DNA of 64,000 nucleotides from Hofstenia miamia (Eukaryota; Xenacoelomorpha; Acoela). Below are positions 1 to 11,080 of the stretch, one piece after another (position 1 is the stretch's first letter; each line of letters opens with the position of its first letter). The notes below the pieces were generated by a model. That model ran no database searches and was not told where the DNA came from. It saw only the letters and a program-made list of their open reading frames with translations. Made by a program: the position numbers and the translations under genes. The stretch lies in the NCBI GenBank assembly GCA_004352715.1, contig SCFE01000041.1, positions 1,522,354 to 1,586,353 of the forward strand, in the 5' to 3' direction.

Positions 1-843
1 ATTCCTATTACTAGTTATATTAGGACACTTTTTATGCAGATTGATTAAGGAAATGAAGAGATACTTATTAATTTATTATTTCAAACACCTCTCTTCACTA
101 ATTATGTGAAATTTTAGGCAATTCTATGTTTCTAAAACTTGAAATTTTATGTAAGCATACGGAATAACAATGCACGTTATTAAATTAGAATGAAGTGGCG
201 TGGAATAATGTATTAGTTTTTGTTTCACTATTCAAGCAGAACTTTTTGAAAATAGTGTTGCCAAAAAATTTAGTAGTCAATTTTTTATTGAAGCCTCTGT
301 GTTTGAAGAATATTCCAAGAAATAGATAGGCTAATTATGTCAAGTTCTGTCAAGATGAGCGCCTTTGCAGTTGGTGGTGTAAGTGATCACTTATTTGTTT
401 TGCCCGTATATTTTATGTATTCCTAGTGTGTATCTTTGCAAAACCCTATGCGATTTTTCATTGATTCATACTTGGCCTAATATGTATTTCAACATTAAAG
501 GTAAGGATTATGTTACTTTATTTACTTGTTCGAAAACTTATGATATTAAATATTGCTTGTTGCTAGTTGATTTAGATTGCTCAATCATATCAATAATACA
601 GTTATTTTCCGCTTCTGCAGTTGTTGATGTGACTACTTCATATGCAGCTACATCAGGAGTATTGCAGATTGTAGATTGTTTGGCATTGACATAATAAATG
701 CATTATATGAATGTGAGTACATATTGAAATGCCAAACTGCTTCACTCCAGTCTTGCAATTACATACAAATGAATGTACACATATATTGCAGCGGATTCAT
801 TGTAGTTTGCATTCATTGGAATGCGAATTGTTGCAAGATGTAA
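1..843. other. No gene called; downstream side of a MULE remnant
   Basis: I see no host gene here. The short plus-strand open frames are probably chance frames. On the minus strand the MULE remnant that starts near 2030 may continue into this stretch, but below about 844 I find only broken frames without a recognisable motif. An 11-mer TAGTGTTGCCA at 253-263 recurs, in either orientation, near 16.28, 16.79 and 17.06 kb and may be a transposon terminal motif. Confidence 0.4.
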
Positions 844-2030
844 TTACAAAATTGCTTCTTGAATTAGTTTGCATAAGTGTCCAGCTGCTAGTTGATGAAG
901 GCAAAAGAGAAAATTTGTTCTTTGATGCAATTGCTTCATTGTGCTGACGTCGAATTTTGCAATTGAAGACGTGATTTTCCCCAAATAATGCTTAATCAAC
1001 TGATTCCGATATGAGGAGTGCGGGAATTGCAACAAAATTTCAATAGACTCGTCCATTCTTATGATTTTTCGTCCTTGGCCATGAATACGTGTAATTTGGT
1101 AATTGATATTTTCAAGTCGCATATTGGTATTTACACCAAGCCCAATTCTAAAACAGACTGCCCATAAGTGCGGCCGTGATGCATAAAATTGATTGAAATA
1201 TTTTCCAAATGTATTGTGTTTTCATTCGCTAGTAATGATGATAACAATTCTTGACGTAAATAAAAAATTGATTTGTTGCAACACCAATTGTCTCAATTCA
1301 TTGTTTCCTTTAATCTTCGCTAAATTTTTAACCCAATTTCGTTCCACATGCCATGAGCATAGGAGGCGATTCAAGGGAACTGACATAACATCAATCCATG
1401 CTGAATAAAATTCTTCAGCGTCATCACTCATGAACACCATGCATGATATATTACCAAAAATGTTTTTCACAATTGAAAAAAAACACAGAAAATGTCAGTT
1501 TATTGTTCCTGTTAGAATAAAAGAATGCTCCAGGTACACCTTCACCATATTCGTTAATTATTAAAACCATACTCATTTGTGCCATGAGTAGAATCAATGC
1601 ATATTACTTTATGAGCATATTTTAAAAGAACTTCCTTTTGAACTTCAAAAATAATTACCATTACAAAATCTTCATTATTTAAATGAAAATCACTACAATC
1701 ACATCCCTGAAACTTGACATAGCGACAATGAGAATCATAACCTCCCTCATCTGAAAGGCGCTTTTGATCCTGTATCCAATTTTTGATTGAATCTAAATCC
1801 GTACAATAGCTCTTTTTACTTAATCCAAACTCATTCCGAATATTTCTCAAGTCACTTGACCTCAGTAAACTCATTCGATTAATTTCAGAATTCGATTTAT
1901 TATCTAATAGGGCAAACGTTTTTGCATTTGATTGGGTTCCCATTATGGTAGTAACTTGAAAACGCTGAAACTTACGCAGAGTGCAGTGTTTTACATCACC
2001 AATGTGCCCAACATGCATATTTAGAAACAT
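844..2030 (-). pseudogene. MULE-type transposase remnant (copy 1)
   Basis: Decayed Mutator-like (MULE) transposase read on the minus strand in three pieces. Piece one (2030-1554) ends with the MULE core start ICIDSTHGTNEYGF, which carries the first catalytic Asp. After a short deletion and a frame change come GEGVPGAFFYSNR and FMSDDAEEFYSAW, with the second acidic position, then LLCSWHVERNW (1560-1222). Piece three (about 1220-844) holds the downstream block FGKYFNQFYASRP...NTNM. That order (ID-T-HGTN, FMSDDA, C-WHV) is the usual order in MULE domains of animal transposons. Stops and a missing segment of several residues after NEYGF make it non-functional. Piece three is almost the same as the fragment at 9906-10394, so both derive from one family. 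No terminal inverted repeats were identified. Confidence 0.75.
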
Positions 2031-3280
2031 AATATCAACAACTCCTAAAGGAAGGATGCATAAATTTTAAATCACTAATGTAAATATATTACAATTTATC
2101 AACTGAACGTTGATTACAAGAGAATTACAAATGGAATTTAGGGGGCAAAGAAAAATGTATAGCAATTTTATTGCAATGTTCTAATATGCTAGTTACTATT
2201 ATCTCGGAGGGGAGGTTGGGTAAAAATCTTGTTTACAGATTAAGTGAAACAGATTTAGTTGTATAAATGAACATTTGTTGACTTAAAGGCCATTGAAAAA
2301 AATTGCTAATTTAGGGTTTACGCATACAGATCATTTTGACGGCTGCAATTTTATTACCGTTTTCCTATTCCATGTAAATAGTAGGCGAAACATTAACATT
2401 AGTGCGTTTTAGTATTTCCATAAATTTCTATCTTAATTTTATTTTTAAAATACTAGTTTAAAATGGTAAAAATTTCATTGGGTCCATTTTTGGGAAACTA
2501 GTAGACCACCGGTAAAATTACTGAGTGATCTAGTTACTCATCAGATAATTTACCCATTGCTGGTCAAGATCTGGACTGACACAAATTGATTTTATCATTC
2601 AGTTCAATCACATACAGATAATTATTAATTGTTCCTCAAAGTAATTTCAAGGTCTCCATAATTGCTAATCACGAATTTGTATAATTGTTAGCCCATTTTG
2701 GTTAACCATATTCGTTTATTTAAACCCTAATTTTGAAATTTGTCTATTTTAAGCAATTGATTAGTAAAAATAATTTCAAAGCGAATTATTAGCTGTATTA
2801 TCCTTAAAATATAATATTAACTTTAATAACTTTTGTTTGCCCTAGTGATCAAATAATAACTTCTGACTTTGCGCACGGTGCATTCGGGAATGATTTCTTG
2901 ATCTATTGATAGAAAACAAAGGCGCGATTTAATGAAACCGCGACTGACCACCATTTTAATACTAAGGGGAAAGAAGAGACGCTCTTCTATTTTGTGATAC
3001 TTTCAGATTTTGGGTATCTTTATTAGTTTACAAGATATTAGCATTTGAATTTTTTTTCAAAAATTATCAAGGAAAATTTAAAGTTCATAGCCGTTTTAAG
3101 GTTAAGATATTGAAGATTAACCTTACCGCCATATTGTTTCGATTGGATTATTATGTAAATTTTTTCCATAAGCATTTGAATGGATTTTAAACTAATAAAT
3201 ACTGTTGTTAAAGCTCAGTAATAAAAAAGGTTATGCATTTAAATTTGGTTTAAGATCAAATTATGGTAATGTAAGTCTGC

Positions 3281-3316
3281 ATTTCGCTTCTGCTAATATA
3301 TATATAAGCAGAAGCG

Positions 3317-3320
<4 letters not shown>
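3281..3320. repeat. Perfect 14-bp inverted repeat around a TA core
   Basis: ATTTCGCTTCTGCT at 3281-3294 is matched exactly by AGCAGAAGCGAAAT at 3307-3320, with a 12-base AT spacer between. The right arm runs directly into the (AT)n tract. It could be a tiny palindromic insertion or an arm copied during microsatellite slippage. Confidence 0.85.

Positions 3321-3356
<36 letters not shown>
3319..3356. repeat. (AT)n microsatellite
   Basis: About 19 uninterrupted AT units next to the hairpin arm. Confidence 0.95.
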
Positions 3357-3358
<2 letters not shown>

Positions 3359-3450
3359 GCCCTTTGTAACATAATCAACATCAGTGATAGATAAACGATT
3401 TTGAAAACCTAAATTTGTGAATGAAATTGATTGTATTTGGATTTCTGATA

Positions 3451-3794
3451 TTTGTATAAAGTTGGCGTTTCATGAGAAAATTGAATGCTAACCACAAATT
3501 ACTTTCCGGTGAACGATTAGCGAAGGCAACTGCGATTGAAGAAAATCAAACATGTTTGTTGCTTCACGAAAATATTTCTGTAATTTTATCTCATCGCTTT
3601 TACCGATTATATTTGTTAAAACATAAGTGTATTCAAAGTACAATCAATTAGATCTCATGAAAACGAGATCGTGTGCGCGAAAATGTACTGTGCGAAATTA
3701 CAGATAGTTCCGTCTTTTACTATCAAGGGGATTTAAAGTAAAATAGCCTCGCATATTGAAAAATGTATCGCGAAACGCCAACTTCATATACAAA
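3451..3794. mobile_element. MITE-like element with about 21-bp inverted repeats
   Basis: The left end TTTGTATAAAGTTGGCGTTTC (3451-3471, counting from the first T) is repeated inverted at 3772-3794, with two extra bases in the middle (TATATGAAG against TATAAAG). The ends lie about 340 bp apart and there is no open frame inside. This is the layout of a non-autonomous DNA transposon. The interior also has a small hairpin, GATCTC...GAGATC, near 3652-3670. No target-site duplication is obvious, so the superfamily is unknown. Confidence 0.6.
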
Positions 3795-5334
3795 TAATTG
3801 ATCATACTCAAGACATATGCAATAATTTTGTTTTGAAGCAGTTAGTCTAAAGTTTTTGTACGTTATGATCATTGTTTAAGTCGGAAGGTTTGCATATCAA
3901 TTGTAGGTCTGGAATCGTGTAAGGTTAGGGTAGGAAAGTCTGAATGTTTTCTTCCTTAACGTTGCTTCAGTAGGTACTACCTTTTGGCAGCTCTAACTCA
4001 ATATTGAGTTTTCTTAAATAGTAAACATTAAAATTAATATTCACTAACTTAGTTTTGTGCAATAGCATAAGTTGCATAGCATTCATACAGACAATAGATT
4101 TTTGGGAGGCGCGGTTAATTATTTGCAGGGATTATGACATTTTTTTTGAATATTTAAGAACGTATTTCACAAGGCAATGAAAAGACAAATTAAATTACTT
4201 TTATAGAATATTATGTCTCATTTGGTCCTATTATCATCATAATATCGAGTCATTTTGTTGAAACATGTTTACTCTCGGGGCTGTAGATCGAGATACAAAT
4301 GTCCATGTGGACAGTAAGTGCAAAAATGAACTATTTTCCACGAACAATAAATAATAATCCGCTATTTTCTTTTTATATATCTAGCTTATTTTGCATACTT
4401 AACTGTATATGAGAATTACATCTGAGTAACACAATTGGACAATCACAATTACTGCTATCTTGGTCATAATGCATCATCAAAAACGCTTATCTTCATTTCT
4501 GCTCCAAATCAAAACAATATTTTGTACATGGTATATTCCATAGTGACATAGGCTTTCATCATGCAAAGCATTCTTTTCTTTTCTGAATCATGCTGAATCA
4601 GGTGAATCCTCTAAAACTACTGTACAAAAAATCACGATTTTTACATGTTTAACCTAATTATCATTCTCCAGCGTTGCAATCATTTATCAATATATTATTA
4701 ACGAAATAGGAAGTATGATTGATTTCTGTAATTTTCTTGTATTGTATTTTGTATAATAAATGTCCAATTTTATGTCGAACTGAAATATATTTTCTGAAGT
4801 TAGTAGATAGAATTTTTTATTTCCTATCAAAATATCTAATGCACTTTCTAATTATAATGTCTGCTGTTTGCTGAAACCTCTATTAGCACTATATCCTGCT
4901 TCCTAAATATACACAATAACAGCACTGTGAAGAATAGGGCTAAGCAGTCAAGATGCTTAGCATTAAAATGCTTTATGCTTATTGTAACATTTTTTTAGTT
5001 AAATTTCAAAAAGCCACTGAATAAGTTATATATTTTGTTTAGAACATTGTCATTTGATTTCCGTTAACGTCAGCATTTTGGTATATATGTCCTGTACCAT
5101 TATTTCGTATGGTATCCTGCTAGCAACTAATGTTGTATGTCAAATTACAATATTTCTATTGATAGATTTGTTAAAATTACAGTTTTTCTTAGTACCCAGC
5201 ACTACAAATTTTGTTTTTTTATTTTTAGTTTTTATTCCTCGGCTAATATTCGTATTGAATATGATTTAATGAAGTGTTCTCATTAAGTAGCCGCAATCAT
5301 CTACAAATCTATAACTCTGAAAGTAGCATTTTAG

Positions 5335-5552
5335 GTGACGATGGATTCGTTAGACTTTGGCAAGCTAATTATCTTCAGAACTGGAAGCTGTATAAAAAAG
5401 TACAGCTTACACACAAAGAACTAAATGGGTTTTCACCTGAACCATCACCAACAATTTCCAATTCCAGTCAGCCTGAATTTACAGAAGAGTCCGTGCGGCG
5501 CCATAGTAGAACTTCCTCGGCAAAGTTTTCTGTAAAAAAAGACATTTATTAA
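5335..5552 (+). CDS. SEH1: Nucleoporin SEH1, last coding exon
   Basis: The exon begins after a TTTTAG acceptor at 5329-5334; the first codon is split, with its first base in the previous exon. It encodes GDDGFVRLWQANYLQNWK, which matches the last WD40 blade of SEH1 (GDDG-VRLWKANY-DNWK in animals), then a Ser/Pro-rich tail of about 50 residues ending at TAA (5552). SEH1 is a beta-propeller subunit of the nuclear-pore Y complex and also of the GATOR2 complex. Only the C-terminal 72 residues or so lie here. The same frame is open upstream to 5274, but that part (SSRNHLQIYNSES) does not resemble SEH1 and is taken as intron. Earlier exons were not found and may lie before the window. The poly-pyrimidine tract is weak. 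I see no disabling change, so this is probably a real gene. Confidence 0.8.
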
Positions 5553-5917
5553 TAGCAATTAGATCACTGTTCTGTTCATATATTTTTTATTCAATTAAGT
5601 GCTTTCTACAGTGATAAACTTTTTTTATAGATTGGAATAACTTTTTTCAACTTTCAGTTCATTAGTAAATGTCGCATAGTCTTAGTGTAACACTTAGTGA
5701 TTATTTCAAAATCCATATAGTATTCTTACAAGAGTTCCTTTAGATTTTCTAATATTTAAACATTTCGAAACGTTTAGATCTCCATGTAGGTGTTACATCT
5801 AAAAGCAAATTAGCACTGGAAATTAAATTTTTTCGTCTCAAATTTGGTCGTTACACTATATTGCATTGCATCAAATTTTTCCAATTTTATGAAACCTTCA
5901 TTAATAAATTTGATATT

Positions 5918-5948
<31 letters not shown>

Positions 5949-8439
5949 CTTTTTGAAAATTTATATTACCGCTAAGTACCTAAGTACATTGAATATTTTT
6001 TCGTATATTACCTCTCAGTACAAAAAATTTCTAAATCTAAAGAAATTTATTTAAACTAGTTATGTAACTATGAACTTGATTAAATATCGGAGAAAGCTAT
6101 TTTGGCGGTGTTTTTCTGGCAAAATATATCTTGTAAATACATGTTAAAAAATTGTGTGTGTGTGTAAATTGACTTTACATCAAAAGTGGAAACACATAGT
6201 AAAAATTCAATGGAAAAAAATTGTAAGATTCTAAAACAGATTGTCTAGTAGCAAGCAGATTTTATGACTGAAAAATAACTTTAATGGGTACTACTTTTTC
6301 CATGCGAATTTGGGAGTGGAAGAATTTCCTTCAATTGAGATTTATATAATTCTAAAATTAGTAATGTCTCCTATTAATAAGTAACTTAAAAGATGTTTTT
6401 TATCAATTGCATGATTAGGAGTACGAAGATTAGGTTTATGATCAATTTGTATATTTGTTAATTCTAGATTAAATTTGAGGGCTATTCTAATTTATGAAAA
6501 CTCACCACAACAATTATAATTGGATGATAACAAAACCCCGTGCATAGTAATTAATAAAAAATTTTGATAGTCAAATTGAAAAAATTTTAGTATGCATAAA
6601 ATTCATTTTAAATTTGACCTTGTTTTTCTTTCCTAACGTTGACTAGTTTTTTTACTGGCTAGAACCTCCAATTTTCTTGGTTGAGAGAATCTTCCACCAC
6701 AGTCTTAGGTGCAATTTGTGCTGCAGTGATTGATTTGCATTAAATATCAAAACATTTAAATCATGATGTTTGGAGGCTGATTTGTATTTGACACTATTAG
6801 TCCCTTACATACATGCAATACATAAATAGGAAAATCAAATAAAAATTTTTTACAAAATTTGAGCATGAATAAGCAGTTGGTATGAAGTTTTTTTTGGAAT
6901 TTTGACTTTCTCTTGAGCTGTAAAACATACATCGGGTTTACTAATGCGGATGCTTCTGCTTTGGATTAATTTCAGGTTTAATGTATGATTTTAACAATGC
7001 TTATAAGTTGCTTCGTATGTCTTAGCTCAAAGATACGAATGTAGTTGTTTTTTTAGAGAACATAGTGTTGAGAATCACTTCAGTTTTCTCCTAAGCAAGG
7101 TTTCGTAGCTTGTCAGAGATAGTCATGGCTAGTAACGATGTATACTGTTGATAATGCGGTGACATCTAAGTACTAAATATCATTATTGGATTTTTCATAT
7201 TAAAAAGTTTTGCTGTACGATCCAGCAGACTGAATAGAAACATTTAATTTTATTTAACCATTTCATTAATTTGAGTCTTTCATTGCATGTTGAAATAAAG
7301 ATTTATTCCCAATACCTAACGGTGTCTTTAATACAAACATCTTGCTCATTAGTATGCACAGGTACAGTAATCAAAAGCTGCGAGCTCAGATTCTTTAAGT
7401 TTATCACATAGCAAACCATCTTCTCAGTTTCTACAGCATTCAACTATATACTGTTGCGAGCAGCAAATGAAATTATATTAAAGATATTACAGTCCTTTTC
7501 GAAATCATCATGTGCAGCAATGTTAAGTAATAATTTTCTAGTTTCCATGCTATTGTATTCGATAGTCGGGTCATTGGTAAAGCGAGCGAGGAAGGTTCCT
7601 GACATTGGTCTCCTCTGAGAACCACCTACCAAGACTGGTTTGAGCGTCAATACATCCTCTTGTATAATCAGAAATTTATTATGCTGGATGCAAGCCATCT
7701 AGAAAACCAAGGATGACTTGTAGATGTGAAGTCACATAATTTTGAAAGCAGTTTATTTTGCGTCCTTAGTATTAGTCAAGGAAAATTATTCTGACCGTTA
7801 TTTCCTTTGTCAAAAACTTGCAAAACTGCACCTCTACATATATTCATTAATAAGCGTCCAATAACTTTGTTTTAAAATGTTGCACACATAGAATGAATCG
7901 ATACAAATTGTGCTGCACAAATTTATAAAAAATTAATCATTGAAACCATATTTGCTGTATAAAAAATGTTTGATATTGACACAATTTTTAAAAGAAATTA
8001 GATATAACTAAGTTTCATGCTTGAAAAATTGCTGTGAACCTTCAGCTAATCACGGTGTAGTTTTTCTAAGATGTGTCTTTGTAGGTGCAAATGTGCATTG
8101 CATGAACAAAACAAATATAATCGAAAGTTGAATATCCTATTCGATAAGTTAATAGAACAGAATAGAAAAGAAAATATCTATATTTAGAGTTGCGTTGTAC
8201 TGTTTACAACTATAAAAAACTTCAAAAAGTACAAATTAATACAACAACAAATGCACATTCGAAAATTCATATTTTACGAAAACAATTACAATTTGTAGTA
8301 GCTTGGCTTATGGCAGTTAAATGAAGTCTATTGAATAGTTAGTATTATGAAATTTAAAACCTCATTTTTTGTATTTACGACTTTCTATTGTATAACTATG
8401 AACGTATTTCTAAGTAAGGGTATTCAACCATTGTGCAAC
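5553..8439. other. No gene recognised; SEH1 3' side and AT-rich DNA
   Basis: The first few hundred bases should include the SEH1 3' UTR; an AATAAA lies at about 5904, just before an (AT)n tract. A minus-strand open frame at 7444-7698 (84 residues, with SQRRPMSGTFLARFTNDP) is not recognised and could be an old transposon or exon fragment. A short (TG)n run lies at 6153-6164. Nothing else is supported. Confidence 0.4.
5920..5949. repeat. (AT)n microsatellite
   Basis: About 15 AT units, 3' of the SEH1 exon. Confidence 0.95.
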
Positions 8440-8794
8440 TACCAATGCTCGAAGAACTGCAGCAGAAACTTTTAGGGCCCATGAAACCGAGAAAATAAAG
8501 TAATACCAGCAGAGAGTGCTAGAAATCGAACATGCCTCATTCACACCATTGCTGTTTAGTGCATCAGGTGGTGCATCGTTATTCAACGATGAATTTTTAA
8601 AACAACTTTGTGGCTTAATCTCAGAGAAAATACATACTGATTATTCCACAACATGCAATTGGATAAGTTGCAAACTTGGATTCTCCTTACTACGAAGCAT
8701 GATCATCTGCATTCGTGGAGCTAGACGACACCATGCAGTTTCGAGGCTTGGAGTTGAGCATCACTTAGCTGGAGCCAGCCATTACCTGAAGTGA
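8440..8794 (+). pseudogene. Retroelement protein C-terminal fragment with EHASFTPL block
   Basis: An open frame with only one stop (about 8501) reads FRAHETEK, then RVLEIEHASFTPLLFSASGG, then YSTTCNWISCKLGFSLLRS and ICIRGARRHH. From memory, this order of blocks (AHE-EK, V/IEHxSFTPLVFS, a W-x-K-SF-LLRS stretch, C-RG-R) ends a large transposable-element protein found in many cnidarian, mollusc and other invertebrate gene sets, usually next to reverse-transcriptase-like ORFs. I cannot name the clade. The minus-strand remnant at 19270-19900 carries the same blocks. The fragment has no start or upstream domains, so it is a dead copy. Confidence 0.55.
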
Positions 8795-9280
8795 TACCAA
8801 TCATTTTGATTTGATTTTGATTTATGGATAATAGTCTTTTCCTTTCTTTAAATTGATGTAATATCAGTTTGTTAGTTGTATTATAAAAGTATTCACTAAT
8901 TTAATGATGAATAGATGACAGATATCAAACCAGCTTGGGAAAAGGAATGTGAATTTATTAATTTCATCATAAAAGTGAACAAACTTTTTGCCAATTTAAT
9001 ATTGTGATTGTTCAAAATCTTTGTAATGTTGATTTTGTAAATCAACATTTTGTTTTTTAATATATTTGTAATAAAATATTTCCTATTTTTTAAACCTATT
9101 GATGTGTTAAGAAATAAATGTTTCATTACTTTCTGGGTGTCAACCCAGAAACTTTCGAATGGCCTATTGGTTGAAATATTATTCATGTTTTAGTTTTTAT
9201 GAAATAAGAACATAACACCACCTCTTTTTGTTTTATTTTAATGCAAAGTATGATTTCTATTTGTTCTAAATGCAGCAGTT

Positions 9281-9515
9281 TCAAAACAACTTTATTTTCA
9301 AACAATAGACAACACCATTAGAAGCAATCACGTTATTCAAGTGCTCTTTCAACTTTCCCACCTGTGTCATGAAGGTCTCATTGGGGATGCGTCCAAATAC
9401 CTGCTTCGCGGCAGTTCGAACCTCCTCATGTGATGAAAAGAACTTCGATTTCAGTTGTCTTGAGCTAAGAGAACAGCCACCGGTAGCAGAGGTTAAAATT
9501 TTGGGAGTAGCGAGC
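9281..9515 (-). pseudogene. Tc1/mariner-like transposase C-terminal fragment
   Basis: The minus-strand frame ending at TGA (9283-9281) reads SLSSRQLKSKFFSSHEEV, then AAKQVFGRIPNETFMTQVGK and LKEHLNNVIASNGVVY. The pattern F-S--EEV--A----F--IP-E-F----KL----N-VI---G-Y is that of the C-terminal tail of mariner-type transposases. The catalytic DDD/E core is absent. It sits between the EHASFTPL fragment and the second MULE fragment, in a patch of accumulated elements. It could instead be another helix-rich transposase tail. Confidence 0.5.
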
Positions 9516-9905
9516 TTAGAAGTCCATAATTTATTTTCTATTTTGATATATGTTGCTCAAAAAAATATTCTCTCATTCGAATATTCAAAAAAACTCCAAA
9601 TGTTTCAAAACAATGGATTGATTCCAAATGCATTTATTTAATCGAACAAAAGAAACAGAAGTGGGAAAATTACATCCATTTTCAGACAAAGCAAAATCAC
9701 AATGCCTATAAGACTGCATAAAATTTATGCAATGTTGCTATAGGGAAACCAAGTAACAATTATTCCCGTTCAGAGTATCAAAATCTTTCATCTACAAAAA
9801 ATAAATGGGAATTTATTAGAAAAAACATGAAAACTGAAAAATATAAGAAATATACTATAAAGATAAGGGAAATCTGCAAATGCTTTCAATGAAGTTTTTC
9901 TAAAT

Positions 9906-10394
9906 TTAGGAAACTAGAAAAGGAATAAACGTACCTTTTTCTCTTAATAAAACTAAATCAACTTCACGCTCATTCTCTTTTCGTTTTGCAACAAAATATG
10001 AAATCATAAAGTCGATACAATGCTTAAAAAATAAATCTAGTGGTCCCTCTCTAATAACAACGTGGTTCCTAAAACTCTCATGGTGACTGTATAGCTGACG
10101 TCGAATTTTTGCAATTGAACACGTGATTTTCCCCAAATAATGCCTAATCAACTGATTCCGATATGAGGAGTGCAGGAATTGCAACAAAATGTCAATAGAC
10201 TCGTCCATTCTTATGATTTTTCGTTCTTGGCCATGAATACGTATAATTTGGTAATGGATATTTTCAAGTTGCATATTAGTATTTACACCAAGTCCAATTC
10301 TAAAACAGACTGCCCATAAGCGCGGCCGTGATGCATAAAATTGATTGAAATATTTTCCAAATGTATTTGTGTTTTCATTCCATTTTAAAAACAT
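9906..10394 (-). pseudogene. MULE transposase fragment (copy 2)
   Basis: A 162-residue minus-strand frame contains FGKYFNQFYASRPRLWAVCF and IGLGVNTNMQLENIHYQI, then IRMDESIDILLQF. It is nearly residue-for-residue the block at about 1220-940, so two copies of the same MULE family lie 9 kb apart. This copy keeps a longer C-terminal part (down to 9906) that copy 1 has lost or changed. It lacks the DDE core, which copy 1 partly keeps. Its upstream edge, near 10394, lies about 45 bases from the start of the older LINE, probably a deletion or insertion junction. Confidence 0.75.
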
Positions 10395-10439
10395 GTATAA
10401 GACACTCCCTTTTCCAGATGAAATTAAATTATTTAAAAG

Positions 10440-11080
10440 AAATTATCCCGAATATTGTTGAAATTTAGACCCATTTCAATTACCTCTCCAATCAGCAAAA
10501 TATTTGAAAATATGCTTTTTAAACAAATTAACGAGCATCTTTGTAAACTCCAAAACACTATGGTTTTCGTAAAGGTTTTCTACGAGCGACGCTTTAGTAC
10601 AAGCTGCAGAAAAATGGTGAACAACAATAAATGATAATGAATACCAGCAATTGCTTGCCTAGACCTCTCGAAAACGTTCGATTCCATAGATCACAGTACC
10701 TTACTACAAAAAGTTAAATTTCTAGGTTTTTCTAATGACAGCATAGGTCTCATCTCCAATTACTTATACAATCGTATGCAAAGAATTAAAATTAATGAAT
10801 TTTTTTCAGATTGGGTATGTACTAAAAATGTGGTTCCGCAGTGTACAATTTTGGGTCCCTTATTATTTATTATTTACATAAATGATTTGTCCGAGCAAGT
10901 AACATGTGACGTCATACATTATGCAGATGACACAATATTATTTAATTCTAATAAATTTCCCGAAAAAGCGGTTCAAACTCTCTTGCTAAATATTTTGCTT
11001 CTATAAAACTAAGAGTAGATCCACTAAAAACTCAATTCTGTATTGTTAAATCAAAAACTAAATCTACTGATACTTCATAA
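10440..11080 (+). pseudogene. Older CR1/L2-type LINE, RT half (5' part of split copy)
   Basis: Reverse-transcriptase remnant with several frame changes and stops. Readable blocks in order: RPISITSPISKIFENMLFK, AIACLDLSKTFDSIDHSTLL (motif A, catalytic Asp present), VPQCTILGPLLFIIYINDL (motif B, with Gly changed to Cys) and HYADDTILF (motif C, YADD intact), ending at KTQFCIVKSKTKSTDTS near 11078. The continuation KFQIKQVESFKYLGIIF resumes at about 15690, after the young LINE. Together they form one older element with a younger one inserted in it. The family is close to the young element. Confidence 0.85.

Larger units (their letters stand above)
2040..5334. other. Non-coding stretch, probably intronic or upstream of the SEH1 exon
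   Basis: No coding exon was recognised in 3.3 kb of AT-rich sequence. It holds a 14-bp-arm hairpin and (AT)n tract at 3281-3356 and an inverted-repeat element at 3451-3794. If the exon at 5335 belongs to an intact plus-strand gene, the right part must be intron. I looked for the preceding WD40 exon of SEH1 (a block like VWRVSWN) and did not find it. Confidence 0.45.

Noticed and set aside
4266-4313. Possible upstream exon ending in a GTAAGT donor
   Set aside because: The donor looks good, but the coding sequence (MFTLGAVDRDTNVHV) matches no part of SEH1 or another protein I know.
9369-9641. 90-residue plus-strand frame
   Set aside because: Antisense to the Tc1/mariner-like fragment, which has the recognisable motif.
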